This document shows positions 1 to 11,648 of a stretch of DNA of 48,834 nucleotides, piece by piece (the stretch's first letter is position 1; each line of letters starts with the position of its first letter). Made by a program: the position numbers and the translations under genes. The notes under the pieces were generated by a model that was given only the letters and a program-made list of their open reading frames with translations, was not told the origin of the DNA and did not search any database. Source of the DNA: Chara braunii (Eukaryota > Streptophyta > Charophyceae > Charales > Characeae); assembly GCA_003427395.1 (NCBI GenBank), contig BFEA01000010.1, positions 4,627,229-4,676,062 on the forward strand, read 5' to 3'.

Positions 1-53
<53 letters not shown>
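1..53. repeat. (CT)n microsatellite
   Basis: Uninterrupted CT dinucleotide run from the first base of the window; it may continue outside the window. Confidence 0.97.
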
Positions 54-55
<2 letters not shown>

Positions 56-194
56 GCCCCGCTCACGAGCGTCACCCGCTGGCTTTCTCTCTTTCTGCGC
101 TCTCCCCCTTTCCGGCAGCGTACAAGTATCACCGGTTCATCAACCAAAGGTATAGTTGAATCTGCCTCTGCCCAGCGCCATGGCTGGTTTCTTC

Positions 195-625
195 AACAGT
201 GTCACCAGCAGACTGGCGGATCCCATCTACTATAGAACTTGGTGGCTCTCTCCGTTAGCGGATTACCAGATTCCATCTGCGACCGAATATAGTTGTAGTT
301 CTCCCTTGCAGGATAGCAAATCCCACCAACTGTGGAAAGTGGCCGTTGGCTTCTCGCATAGGGTGGCAGATTCCATCAACAGTAGAATGTAATTGATACT
401 TTCACAGATCCCATCAACAGTAGATGTTGATTGGTGTTCTCACTCGTGAGGCAGCAGATCTAATCAGCAGTAGAGTGTGATTAGTGTTTTCATTCGTGAG
501 GCATAAGATCTTATCTGCAGTAGAGTGTCATTGGTGCTTTCACTCGTTAGGCAGCAGATCTCATCTGCAGTAGAGTGTGATTGGTGTTTTCACTCGTGGG
601 GCAGCAAATCCCATCTGCAGTAGAG
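195..625. repeat. ~50-bp tandem repeat array
   Basis: The last units are spaced exactly 50 bp apart (the GAGGCAGCAGATCT-like motif starts at 448, 498, 548 and 598). Each carries an ATCTGCAGTAGAGTGTGATTGG core followed by a TTTTCACTCGT core, with point differences. Towards 195 the units become more diverged and vary in length (for example CAGATTCCATCAACAGTAG at about 366). Translated ORFs across it are low-value repeats. Confidence 0.85.
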
Positions 626-1735
626 CCACATTCCCCTTCTCGTGTTGCCCATCTGGCAGCCGCGCACGCCGTGCTCCCGCAATTACCGAGAGCGTGCAGA
701 TTCCCTTGGTGCTGGATCATCAGCTGGCTACGCCTGGCGTGTCTCTCCAAGTCTCCTTCCCGAACCATCACCTCTCAGTCAAACTAGCGCCCCGTACTCC
801 TGGCACCCTGCCAGAATCAATTTCTCCCCCTTACCCCGCGCCACATGTGCTAACGGAACGTCAGATACACCTGGCACGCCGCCCAAAGGCAAGTCCCCCT
901 GTCTCTCTCCCTCTCTCTCGAGCACGCTGCACAGTCTGATCCTCTCACTCTCTTTCTCAGTTTCTCCGCACACCCCCTCTGTGCATGCTACGTGGGCGGG
1001 GAACGCCTTGCATGCTGCTCCCAACGTGTTGACCTGCCTGGATCCCACTATGTTGTCGGCCAGGTACACCTTGCATGCTCCTTTTCCCCACGTCACTCCC
1101 CTCACACGCGGAGTAACCGCCTCAGCGCTGGCGCGTCTTCCCCGTGCTTGCATACGCGGGTACACCTTGCTCGTACTGAGTGCGTCCCCCCTCTCTTCGC
1201 TGCCTTCCCCTATATGCTGCGACCGTAGCCTTTTACGGAGCACATGCTGCTGAGGGCCCGGGTACCCCCGTACTGTGGGAATTCCAGTCCAACGGTACCG
1301 ATAGGCATTGCAGGCGAAATCAAAGAGAACTGTCCTAGTTACCAAATCAGAAACTGTGCCGAGCATAATGGTACCGCGGCCCCGTGACCTGGCTGTATTG
1401 GCTCAAGGACCGTACCAGTCCGGTGACAGACCAAAGCCTCACTCCAGTGTCGTACATACCCAAGATGATGAAGAGGGCCTCAATATTGAACCGTTGAGTC
1501 CCATTGACATAGCCGTCTGGGACTGCAGCTACTGGCCGCGGTATTTTGCAGCAACTGTTCCGTGACAATGCCTCCGACCGTAGCACCCGTACCAAATCAT
1601 ACCAATCATTTGGAGTCGTTTTTCACACACACATCCGATCGTTGTCGCAGAGAACTGAAATAGCCCGTGCCGTGCCAGCCGACCCCAAACCGAACCAGAA
1701 AATTAATGTGGCAATGGCTTCGATGCTGAAATAAA
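626..1735. other. No supported gene; CT-rich low-complexity sequence
   Basis: Cytosine/pyrimidine-rich sequence with partial echoes of a GTACACCTTGCATGC motif near 1000, 1064 and 1161. Overlapping ORFs occur on both strands, including a 195-codon one on the minus strand (779-1366). None has a recognisable domain, and ORFs overlap in several frames, as expected from low stop-codon density in GC-rich DNA. Confidence 0.5.
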
Positions 1736-2160
1736 TTGCCGTGTTGGTGCTGGTCCGGAAGTAGACGGTCGGAGTCACGTCGAAGTTGTTCCGACCCTGA
1801 AATAAATCAATGTGGTGGTTCCAAACCGGATAATAAATCACCCTTATCTGCTCGAGTCTGAAATAAGCTGATGTCGAGCCCTTGTCGAGCTGGAAAAAAA
1901 ATATGTCAGTGTCGAGTCATACCGAATCCGAAATCAATGGCCGCGATAGCACCGTGCCCGGGATAAACCGCCATGGCGGCGGCGAAGCTGAAATAGATCG
2001 TCGTAGCAGCCCCAAGCCTGACAATAAATCACGCTGATATGTTCGAACCTGAAATGCACTGATACTGAGCTCACCCCGAACCAAAACACCGAACTATAAC
2101 CGGAACCCCTCCGAACTGTTGTCCGTACCGACCCAAATATCATACCGTTGGTCCAAAGCA
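1730..2160. repeat. Degenerate repeat with CTGAAATAAATC core
   Basis: A motif close to CTGAAATAAATC or CTGAAATAGATC recurs at about 1728, 1797, 1858, 1988 and 2050. It is usually followed by a TGGTG/GTCGAG segment at 40-70 bp spacing. It looks like a decayed minisatellite with no coding content. Confidence 0.5.
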
Positions 2161-2935
2161 GCACCGTCTCACACTGCCCATGTGACCATCCTCGGACTGA
2201 CTCAGAGGGTCAATAGTCAGGTAAATCAAGAGAACGACGCGGAAAATCCCGATCATCAGGGGATAGTAACAAAAGGGGTTAGAGTTCANAGANTTTGATC
2301 AACTCGGGGTTCCGGGCTGACGGTGGGTAATCCAAACAAAATCAGGCCAGGCATCGAATAGTCAGTAGTTCCTATTCTTTCCGTCTTTGTTTTAATCATT
2401 TCACTCTCTTCCTAATTCTATTGTCTGAATTAGTATAATAGTCGCAATTTCACAAAAAATAAACACTGAGGGGTTTTAAATCAAATGATTGAAATTCTTT
2501 TGTTTCCCTTTTTTTTTTGTCATGTTTAATCTCTTTTCTTCGTTTTTGATCTCATTGCCGGAAACGTAAAATAACGACGGAGTTTCTACTAAAATTAAAT
2601 GCCATGGAAATTATAGAAATCAAAGAATATTTTGTTTTTCTCTCTCATCCCACCATCTTTAACCGTCTCTTCCATTTTAATTTTGGCATCAAAATTGACA
2701 AAAATTCGAGGCATCACTCGGCCCCGATCGTGTGCTGCAAAAGGCGTTATCGCGAGGTCAGTCCCCGCGATGTCTCTTAGCGGCCGGCCATTTCAGGTCT
2801 AGCCTCGGGACGGGCGGAAGTGACGGTTCCAAGATGTGCCGGGAGCGGCTACCCATTTTGCCATCTTTGAGGGTTACTCGTAAGGTTCAATGCGCACAAA
2901 ATCAGGGGTGCCCTGAGTTCCCCTAATTTTTGTTG
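2161..2935. other. Unassigned spacer
   Basis: No gene or element recognised. It contains two undetermined bases (2289, 2293), an AT-rich stretch (about 2380-2700) with a T-run near 2510, and a GC-richer stretch up to the LINE. Confidence 0.4.
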
Positions 2936-2981
2936 CCTCGTGAAACCAGAGTACCATCAAAACACACACTTGTATTTGAGC

Positions 2982-3660
2982 CTAGGTCCCAAAGCCGCAG
3001 CTTTCAGGCGGCGCATCCCTTGTGGCCGCCTGACAACGTGTCCTCCTGAGTTTGAGCATGTAGGGCCACAAGGGGTCCAAAAGCAGGTCCATCCTTGCTG
3101 CTTGTGTCGGGGTATTTGCCTGCACTTGTCGCAAGGGGGTGGGTATCGACCAATGCTTGTTAGTCAGCCACCGGAAAGGGTGCAAAGTGTTAGCTGTTAG
3201 CGATTCCAGGGCAAAGTTGGCAATCTGCAGGCAAGCCGAGGGTGCCCATGGAATGTCGTTCCCCATGAGTAGTCTACTGAGGACCTTGAAGATTAAGGCT
3301 TCGCTCTGCCTTTCTGGATCCAATATTCCACCTCCCCTTTGAACCTTGGTTGGGTGAGGGTTCCCCAACTCACTCGGTGTACACATCCTTGGTCCTTGGC
3401 GCTATTCTTCCATAGATACATGACCAATGCTTTTCTCAACCTGGTATATTGTCTAGGCTTTAGCGGCCAGACAACCAGTTTGTACCAGATAGCCGCTAAT
3501 ATTGCATTGTTTATTGCCAGGGCCCGCCCCGCCAGCGAAGTGTGTAACCCCTCCCATTTTGCCAGTCAATCCATTGCCATGTTGACTAACATATCCCGTG
3601 GTCCTGCGGGGGGTCCCAACGAAGTAAGTCTCACCCTAAGGATTCTGATGGCATTTTCTT
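2982..3660 (-). pseudogene. LINE-1 ORF2 C-terminal fragment
   Basis: Downstream of the RT core the frame is lost, but a 134-codon stretch (3386 to 2982) contains GGGILDPERQSEALIFKVL. This is the segment that follows the RT thumb in plant LINEs. The usual Cys/His zinc-binding domain at the far C-terminus was not recognised. The segment is probably the decayed end of ORF2. Confidence 0.6.
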
Positions 3661-6060
3661 TCCGTGCTCATCCGACCGTTGGATGAAGGGGCAGGGGTTC
3701 TCCCTGAGGGTGGAGCCACCATCCTTCTGTTTTTGAGCCCCAGTTGACTTTGTCAGCCGCTAGTGAGAATAAGTGAATGACTTATGTCAGGGCGCTGAGG
3801 CTATCTGGGTCTGCCCGTATGAGCACTGTGAGGTCATCCGCAAATAGCGAAGTTATCGGAATAAGATGACAAGGAATATCCGGGATGGGCACTTTGTTGA
3901 TATGAGGGTGAGACCTGATCAGAGAAGCCAGAGCCTCCATTACTATTACAAATAGGAGCGGTGCTATAGGGTCCCCTTGTCGCACCGATCTTTGTAGGTG
4001 TATTGGTGGTGATAGGTGGCCATTGTGCATGATATTAGTTGTAGCCGATCTGTGGAGGAGGCTGACCCAGTGGCAAAATGCCGGGCCGAAATTCATCTTG
4101 ACCAAACACATGTCCAGGAAGTCCCAGTCAACATGGTCATATGCTTTCTCGAAGTCAATAAATAGGATGGCCGCTTGCGCCTTTCGTTGGTGGGCGTACT
4201 TAATGGTTTCGTTAACCAGTAAAATGTTGTCTTGGATGTTGCGGTTTGGCATGAATCCTGTTTGGTCAGGGTGAATCAATACATTCATCTGGGGCAGCAA
4301 CCTGTTGGTTACTGCCTTGGCCACCATCTTATACGGCAGAGGGAGGAGAGTTACGGGTATGTAGTTCCTGATATCCTCTTTGTCCCCTTTCTTGTATAGG
4401 AGTGTGGTGACCCCCTGCCCAATCATATCCCCAAATGAACCCTCCTCCCGTATTGCCCGGATGTAGTCCATAAGGTCATCTTGGAGGAGGTCCCAAAATT
4501 GTACAAAAAATTCCTTCAGGAATGAGTTAATCCCAGGGGTCTTTTCCTCTTCCATGTCCTGCAAGGCCTCCCAAACGTCTTGGGAGGAGAGGGGTTTATC
4601 CAGCTCTTCTTTTTGTGCATTCGTCAATCGTGAGTAAACAACCTCCAATAGTTTTTCCCTTGCACTCTGGACCTCATGGGGAGGCTTATTGGGTGTCTGG
4701 GATGTGAACAGGTTGCGATAGTATTGAGCTGCATAGTTTGTTATGGTATAAGCATTGGTTGCAACTCGGGCTGAATCGTCAAGCAGGTGTCTAAGCCTTG
4801 GGACTGTGTTGGCCCTCGATCTGGCCATTGCTTTGTTAAAGAAGGATCTCGCCATTGTCCCTTCTGTATGTGCCCTTTTAATTTTGGCCTGCACCCTCCA
4901 GGCCTGCGCCAGTTGTTCAATGTGGGCCTGGAGGTGGTCCCGTGCTTCTTGAAGTTTCTCGAAAGAGGGGCGGTGCAGCTTGTTGTCCATAAGGTGCTCA
5001 TCGCATTTTTTAAGTTCGCGCATGAGGCTATCTAGGATCGCTTTGCGGTCTCTTGCATATTGAATAGAGAATTTTTTGGCCCTCTCTCTCAATTGCACTA
5101 TGCCATTGTTGAACCATTGCACCCTGTCCCCGGATTGTGGTTTTTGGGTTTGCCAATAGGCCCAGTAAGCGTTCACCATTTCTTTAAACTTCGTCAGGGG
5201 GAGAAGGGATGTGTTGAATTTGTAGTACCCCGGGCCCCTTTGAATATGGGTGTGAAAGGACAATCCCAGAGTAATCATTTTGTGGTCAAACACTCTGCAC
5301 GGGCTGATTGTTGTAATTTTGGCCGTTGTAACCAGCCCTACTAGGTCCTTAGATACCAAGGTGAGGTCTATCCGTGAGTTTGCCAAGCCTCGGTCACCCC
5401 TGGTTGACAGGCATGTGTAGGCTCTTTGGTTAGGATGCAGCAGCCTATAAGCATCGTCGAGCTGCCTATCTGCCATAAATTGCTTGAGCATGAGGGCATC
5501 CGGTCCCATGGTCAAGTGAGGAGGGGATAAAGGATCAAGCTGTCGTGAAGAAGATCTTCGGTCCATAGAGGGATCAAGCGTGGTATTGAAGTCTCCAGCC
5601 AAGATAATCGGGGCATCGTTTGGTAATTGTTCGTGAAGGGAGAGCCACAGGTCCACCCTACCAGTGGGGTCATTCGGAGCATATATGCTCACTAGATAGA
5701 ATTTGTCCTGTTCATAGGCAACTTTCAGGCAGACCCATCACCCTTGTTGACCATCGTGTTCCATATGGACCGGCTTGGGCTTTGAGGAGGGTGGCAACCA
5801 GATTGCGACCCCGGCTGACGCCCTTACCTTGGCGGGTGCTGAGAAGCTCGCATAGGGCCAGATTGATTTCGCCTTTGCAATGTGCGGTGGGGTATCCTGT
5901 AGGTGGGTCTCTTGAATGCACACCGCATCTGGTAAACCGCCGGTAATCGGGCATTTAATCATGTTCCAAATAGCATCCTTCTTTTCTGTTGAGGCTTGTA
6001 TGAGTCCATTAACATTAATTGATTGTATATCAATGTCAGCCCGGGTCAGTTTTGTTGCCC
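3660..6060 (-). pseudogene. LINE-1 ORF2: endonuclease + reverse transcriptase
   Basis: One reading frame is open from about 6060 to 3660 except for a TGA near 5738 in the endonuclease and a TAA at about 3782 in the RT. The endonuclease starts QSINVNGL and has PDAVCIQETHL (catalytic Glu), SIYAPN, LAGDFNTTLDP, NSRIDLTLVS and VFDHKMI (FDH where most APE-type endonucleases have SDH). The RT follows with LLYKKGDKEDIRNYIPVTLL, DQTGFMPNRNIQDNIL, FIDFEKAYDHVDW, VRQGDPIAPLLFVIVMEA and the catalytic SLFADDLTVLI. The protein would nick target DNA and prime reverse transcription there. With two in-frame stops it is not expected to be active as shown, although readthrough or sequencing error at one site cannot be excluded. 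Confidence 0.9.
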
Positions 6061-9000
6061 ATTGGGGTGGCCTCTTTATCCTTGGGAAGACGGGGTGAGG
6101 GGGGGCGCAAGGGGGGCATCGGGGGTCGAGGGGGAGAGTTGGAGGGCTGTGCAGGAATTGGCGGGGGAGCGGGTAGGGATAGTGGAGGGGATAATGAAGT
6201 TGAGCAAGGCGGGAAGGGTTGACTGTTGTGTGTCATATGCTGGGGTGGTGAGAGGCCGTCCGAAGACCTGTGGCTGTTGTTGTTGCGCTGCGACCTGTTT
6301 GATGGAATCATCACCTCTTGTCTTTTTATCCTTTGTATCCTTTGTGTCCTTTGTGTCCTCTGTGTCTACTCTTTTGATTTAAGCCGTGATCTTGACCGGG
6401 AGTACAAGGGGTGGATCGTCGCATTGGTTCTGTTGTTCTAAAATACTGTCCTCAAGGAAGATCCACATAAAGAGGAGGATCCTACTTTGGATCCACACAG
6501 CATTGGTTTCGAATCTCTCAGTAGAGAGGTCGAGAAGCTGCTGGTGAGTGAGCCAGGTGAAGTGCTTTCCTGTTTTCCGGCTTCTGATAGTCGGGTCACA
6601 TATCAGCAGGACCGGGATAATCCCTTTAGGGAAGGAGAGGGAGTTTGGCAGCACCGCTCCCAGAACATCCTCAATCCCGGTCTCTCGGGCCCAGTACTTC
6701 AGTCGCTTAAGAACGACTGCAGTGGAGGGGTTGCCTTGCCACCCTTCCATCGTGAGGCCGGCATGGGCCGCCACCTTCCCTAGAGGCGCAGCTTGCTGAA
6801 CTGTCTGAGCCATGAATCTGAGTCCGAGCACCCTGTCCCCTCTCTCTGTTCTCCGCACTATTGGAAAGATGATAACCCCAGGAGGTACGACCACCGGGTC
6901 GCTGTCGTCCACTTCGAGCTTCACCAGTTCCCGGAGTTTCGTGGGAGGGTCCTCTAGTTCACAGTCGTTCTCCGATCCAGTCTGTGTAGTATCTTCGCCA
7001 TCATGCACAATTTGTGTTCCCCCCCGACGGGGGACGACCAGCCAGTTCTGTTGTGTTTGGTGGTTGTGCTCTTCTTGCGGGGGCAACTGATGTGGTGGGG
7101 GGGCGGGGCTGGAGAGGCCTTCGGCTGTGCTATCAGGTGCCTATACCGGCAAGAGTGGCAGATGTGTTGGCGGCTGTGGTTGTTCTCCTGCGCAAATGGC
7201 CATCTTTCAACTATGACCAGGACCCGGGGGCTATAGATAAGCACCCTCTTGGCTTCCCCCCAGTGTTTGTTGTGGAGTCTGTCTCCCGGTCTCTCATCTG
7301 TCAGCGAGAATATTTTTGTGAGGGTCCACTCAGTTAGGAATGCCGATTTCTGTTGGACCTCCTCGTTGGCAGAGAGGGTGACAAACCGACCTCCCCCGGA
7401 GGCTGGGCCACCGGGGGGGCCACCTCTACCTCCATATTCTCTGGGAGGACATGTTGTTGCTCGTCCAGAGGTCCAGCAGAGGGGGAGGCAGAGGTGTCCA
7501 TAGGTTGGGGTGTCTGTGCCTCTTCGTACCAGTCCGGGAGTGCAACAGGGGGGAGGTGAGGGTGGCACCGTTCCTGCTGTGGCTGCTCATTTTGGCATTC
7601 CACTTGTTGCTGCCAGAGCCATTGGAGCTGTTGCTGTTGCTGCTGGAGAACTTGTTGCTGCTGGAGAACTTGTTGCTGCTGGAGAACTTGTTGCTGCTGG
7701 CAGCATAGTTGCTGTTGCCATTGCAGGTCTAAGTGCTGGAGGATTTGTTGTTGAAGTACCATTCTGTCTTGTTGTTGCTGGTGTTGGTACTGCGCCAGCT
7801 GGGCATGCATCAGGAGGCGGAACTGTTGTTCACCCTCTTGCTGCTGCATGATCAGTTGTTGTTGTTGGTGTTGGGCATGCATGTGGGTTTGCATTTGGTG
7901 CAGCAGCTGCAATTGTGTCTGATGGTGTGCCTGAAGTTCTTGTTGTTGATGTTGGTGCTCTTGGTTGTGCAGATGATCCTGATGCTGGTGAAGAATGTTT
8001 TGTGTTTGCTGTTGGTGAGTGGAGTCGCGGTGCATGGTGTGGAGCAAGTGTTGTTGAGGTTGTTGATGCGCCTGCGGTTGGTGTTGTAGCTGCGCCAGCT
8101 GCTGTTGGAGGTGTGGCTGTTGCAGCGGTTGGATAGGCTGCGCTTGCTGTTGATGGTCAATGTGCATTGCTGTCAGGTCACATTGTTGCACTTGCATTTG
8201 CTGCAGCCAGCTGTTGCTGCTGGACCCTCGTTTTCTGTTGTTCCTGTCCATGGTGGTGAGAGAGATAGTCCACCGTGCCCGCGGGACGGAGTAGTTGTTG
8301 TTGGTCCCGGTGCGCCCATTGCAGTCCTATTGGGTGTACCCCATTGTGGTGTGCTCGGACCTGTTTCTGGTGCGGGGACCGTGGGAGGCGCGGGTTGAGG
8401 CCACCGGTTGCAGCCCCTGAAGTTGGTGTGGCTGTATTTCTCGGTGGGTGAGCTGCGGGGACTGAGACTCGGAAAATCACAAGTGCAGAGATGATGGCTG
8501 CGTATCGTGAGTCTGCGTCTGGTGGTCCGTGCTCGCAGGCGGCAATGCACCAGGGCCCTCCTTCCTCCCTCCGTTCGCCGTCGCTTCTTGTAGCTGCAGT
8601 TGCGGTTGTTGAGGAGTATTGTGCTCTCCTTTTGGGGGGCCCTCTTGTGGGGGACCCACCCCTTTCCCAGGCTCCTGGGAGACGGACGGTGATGGTATGG
8701 CGTCCAGGGGCTGTTTTGGCCGTGGCAGGTCCCAATGCTGGGACGAGGCAGCATCTTTAATTTTATTGAGGAGGGAGTTTGCTTTCAACCATATTTGTTG
8801 TGTCTTCAGACTATTAGACATTCCTTCCTCAGCCGCTTTGGAGCTGCGAGTTCTCCTGGGGTCGGGCTGGCCGTGCCCCTGTGAGTTTTTGGCGTGTTCA
8901 GCATGTTTGTCAGCTTCAGCCTCCACCTGAAGAGCTTCCCAGTTGTTGGGGGGGCTGACAGGGTGTGAACTTGATTTCCCCTGTCACTTCCAAGACAACC

Positions 9001-9164
9001 TTCACCATACCTGCACCTGATTGTGTAACGGTGCTCGGCCCAGGCAACAGTGTTTTTGCTTTCATTTTGGTTAGGTCACGAGGTGGTGGTTGCCCATCCC
9101 CCTGCTTGGCTAGCAGTTCCTCTGCCAGCACAGCGAGCCCTCCGGGAGATTCCTCCTGCACCAC
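6036..9164 (-). pseudogene. LINE-1 ORF1-like region, glutamine-rich
   Basis: Reading 5' to 3' on the minus strand, several open blocks lie in shifted frames. There is an N-terminal charged block (9164-8916), then 8926-8477 in the same frame as a 305-codon glutamine-rich block (8251-7334) but separated from it by two stops. A block at about 7390-7090 contains FVTLSANEEVQQKSAFLTEW and a small HICHSCRYRH Cys/His motif. A 235-codon block (7086-6379) and a proline-rich block (6314-6036) come just before the endonuclease. Position upstream of ORF2 argues for ORF1, an RNA-binding protein in L1 elements. No RRM or CCHC knuckle could be recognised, so the assignment rests on position and composition. 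At least two frameshifts break it. Confidence 0.55.
7590..8225 (-). repeat. CAG/CAA-rich tract coding for polyglutamine-like sequence
   Basis: The plus strand is rich in TTG/CTG/TTGTTGCTG triplets, giving Gln-Gln-Gln with Leu, His and Met interspersed on the minus strand. A short internal tandem repeat (about 7640-7695; QVLQQQ repeated) suggests triplet expansion. The complementary plus-strand ORFs are leucine/valine-rich shadows. Confidence 0.8.
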
Positions 9165-9660
9165 ACAGTCCCCATCCCTCTGAAGACTCTCATCCTTAGC
9201 GTAGATTTTTCCGGGTTCTCCAGTCGTTTCCCTTTCGGATTTGTCCCGGGCGCAGCTATGTGCCCTGCTCAGTGTTCAGGATTTGTCCCTGCGTGTCGGC
9301 CCCTGAGGGAGGTTCTGCAGTTTGGGTTTTCCTTGTCGCCGCTTCCGGTATTGGTAGGTGTGACCCCGACCGGCCTTGAGTATCTGCTCCTTTTGCTTTG
9401 GTTCACGTTCAAGGGCCTTTGGGCCGGGTTCTGGAATCTGGGCACAGCTCGCTGACGCTTTCCAGCAAGGGTTCTCAAAGAAAATACTATGGAGGAAAAA
9501 ACTAATCGGAGAGAAAACAATCTATTGCTGAGCAAGAAAATTAACCTTTTCAATTTTTGAGAGGTCCCCGGAACATAGCCCATATCAGCCATCTTTATCC
9601 ACTTTCTTCCCTTCAAATATTGTTCATGCATTTCCATTATAGGAGTTTGAAAAAGGATAC

Positions 9661-10500
9661 ATGGAGGATGGGGGGAAGCTGAATGGTGGAGGGTACGATG
9701 CACTACTTTTTTTTTGCATCTCCAAAATTGTACCTTCTGGAGTGTCAGAAAGAATATGTGACCTACTTTATAGAGAAGAGGAACTATCCATAATCAGCGT
9801 ATACGCACCAAACATGAATTCACAAACAAGAACCTTTCTGGAAATAATCAAGCAGGAGTGTCCTAACCACATACACCTAATTCTTATAGGAGATTGGAAT
9901 GGTACCCTAGGACCTGCCATGATAGAATCTCGCATGCAAGGGACAGTGTAGATGAATCAGACGCCCACATACAGAAAAAGATTTAAGAGATCCGTATAGA
10001 ATGTTAAACCCACTAATAAAGGATTACACGTGCATACGAAAAACCAGCGAAGGGAGAACTTCCTTCTCGCGAATTGACTATGTCCTCACCTCCGAACCTT
10101 TGGAAGGAGCAGTTAAAAGTGCAATATTTAAAATCCCCTACTATGGAGGCTTTGACCACAATCAAATAGGGCTAAACCTGACTTTCTCACTAAACGATAC
10201 CAAGGGCAAAAACTTTTTCAAGCTAAACAATTCCCTAGTAACTCTGCATCACTTTAAAAGAGGGGTTAAGCAAGTTTGGGATCTGCACAGACGGGAGGTA
10301 GACGCCATACGAATAACAAATATGATACCTAAAGTGATAATGGAAGTCCGCAGGTTGCTAAGTACGACATCAAGAATAAAGGCTAAGAAAAGAAAGGCCA
10401 GACAAGAGATGCTTGAGGCAGTTGTAGAGATGGCAAAATTCAACCTAAGAGTTGTTGGAAGAAGCACGAGAAGAACTCAAAAAATGGGCGGAGTGGAATA
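9661..10500 (+). pseudogene. LINE-2 ORF2 endonuclease domain
   Basis: Two open blocks (9661-9951 and 10001-10501) carry VPSGVSERICDLL, SVYAPN, LIGDWNGTLGP (the GDWN/GDFN strand with catalytic Asp), FSRIDYVLTSEPL and GGFDHNQIGLNL. As in LINE-1, the last motif is FDH rather than SDH. The beginning of the domain (the catalytic Glu strand) was not found, so it is 5'-truncated or too decayed to see. Confidence 0.75.
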
Positions 10501-10634
10501 AAGAAGTGTTAGCCATCAGAGCCTGAGTGAAAGATAGGGAAAGTAATGAGACTATGACGAAGTATTCTTTTAAACAAAGTAAATCGAACTGCAGAAATAG
10601 CTGAATCCTTAAGCTGAAAAGTAATCAAGGCATA

Positions 10635-11600
10635 GTGCTAACCACGGCCACAGGCTTCTGTCAAAATCTCTACACCTCGAGGGCAACAAAGCTTAATCAA
10701 GGAGAGGTGACTATGGCAAGAGAAAAGTTCCTCAAGCACTTGCAGGTGAGCATAAAAGCTGAGGCGACTAAGGACCTTGATAACGACCTCTCCAAACAAG
10801 ACCTATATGAAGCTTTAAGGAGTATGCAGCCAAATAAAGTTCTCGGGAAGGACGGGCTAACCAAGGAATTCTGCGTAGAAAACAGGCAAGTGATGGGATA
10901 AGATTTCTTTAATTTTTTTTCAGGAAGCTTTTCAAAAAGAGACTTTAGGGGAAAATATGAGTACGAGGGTGGTCACCCTCTTGTATAAGAAGGGTGATAG
11001 GGAGGATATAGAAAACTATAGGCCTATTTCTCTATTACCAGTAGCCTAAACAGTAGCTAATCGCATAAAGAATATTACAGATAAGTGCTTTCATATAGAT
11101 CAAACAGGCTTTATCCTAGGTAGATACATAGTAGACAACGTAGTATGCTTAAACAAAGCCACCAAGCTAATGAGAGACAAAAGAATGCAATCGCCTATAC
11201 CCTTCTTTGACTTCAAAAAGGCTTATGACCAAGTAAATTGTGACTTCCTACAAGGCTACAACTCAACATGGAACGGATGGGCATAGGCCCAAACTTTAGA
11301 AGGTGGGTGATGGTGCTTTACGCGGATGTAAGAGGTATGGTACAAGTAAATGGTCACCTATCAGATGCCTACAAAAGGACTAGATCGGTCAGACAAGGGG
11401 TCACTAGCTACCTCGATCTTTTTGTTTGTAATGGAGGCCATAACAGCCTCCCTCCGTAAGGATCCTTCAATAAACAGACTCGCTCTGGAGGGGTCGGCTA
11501 GACATATTTCCTTCCCCACTATTATGCTTTTGTTGATGATATCAGTCTTAATTAGAGCCATTGATTCATCCTTCCAGGGCTTGACAAGAGTGATGCAAGC
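10635..11600 (+). pseudogene. LINE-2 ORF2 reverse transcriptase domain
   Basis: Motifs appear in order across three frames. They are FCQNLYTSRA and MQPNKVLGKDGLTKEF (10635-10901), TLLYKKGDREDIENYRPISL (about 10970-11040), DQTGFILGRYIVDNVV (about 11098), FDFKKAYDQVNCDF (about 11210) and RSVRQG (about 11385). A Y-A-F-V-D-D catalytic box near 11520-11540 is shifted by an indel and has Val where FADD is usual. Stops at about 10901, 11046 and 11459 and frame changes make it non-functional. Confidence 0.75.
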
Positions 11601-11648
11601 ATTTCAGTTAGCCTCCGAAATGAGGATTAACTGCACAAAAATGGTGGG

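Larger units (their letters stand above)
2940..9470 (-). mobile_element. LINE-1: L1-type non-LTR retrotransposon, minus strand, decayed
   Basis: Read on the minus strand it runs from an ORF1-like region (about 9164 down to 6040) into ORF2, which has an AP-type endonuclease and a reverse transcriptase (about 6060 to 2982). This order, and the EN-RT fusion, are typical of L1-clade LINEs in plants and algae. Ends are approximate: I did not find target-site duplications or a clear poly(A) tail (a T-run on the plus strand) at the 3' end near 2940. ORF2 has only a few lesions, so this copy is much younger than the neighbouring LINE-2. Confidence 0.85.

Noticed and set aside
779-1366. 195-codon minus-strand gene
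   Set aside because: No domain, overlaps open frames on the other strand, and lies in low-complexity GC-rich sequence.
7451-8160. Plus-strand leucine/valine-rich membrane proteins
   Set aside because: Antisense shadow of the minus-strand CAG-rich ORF1 block.
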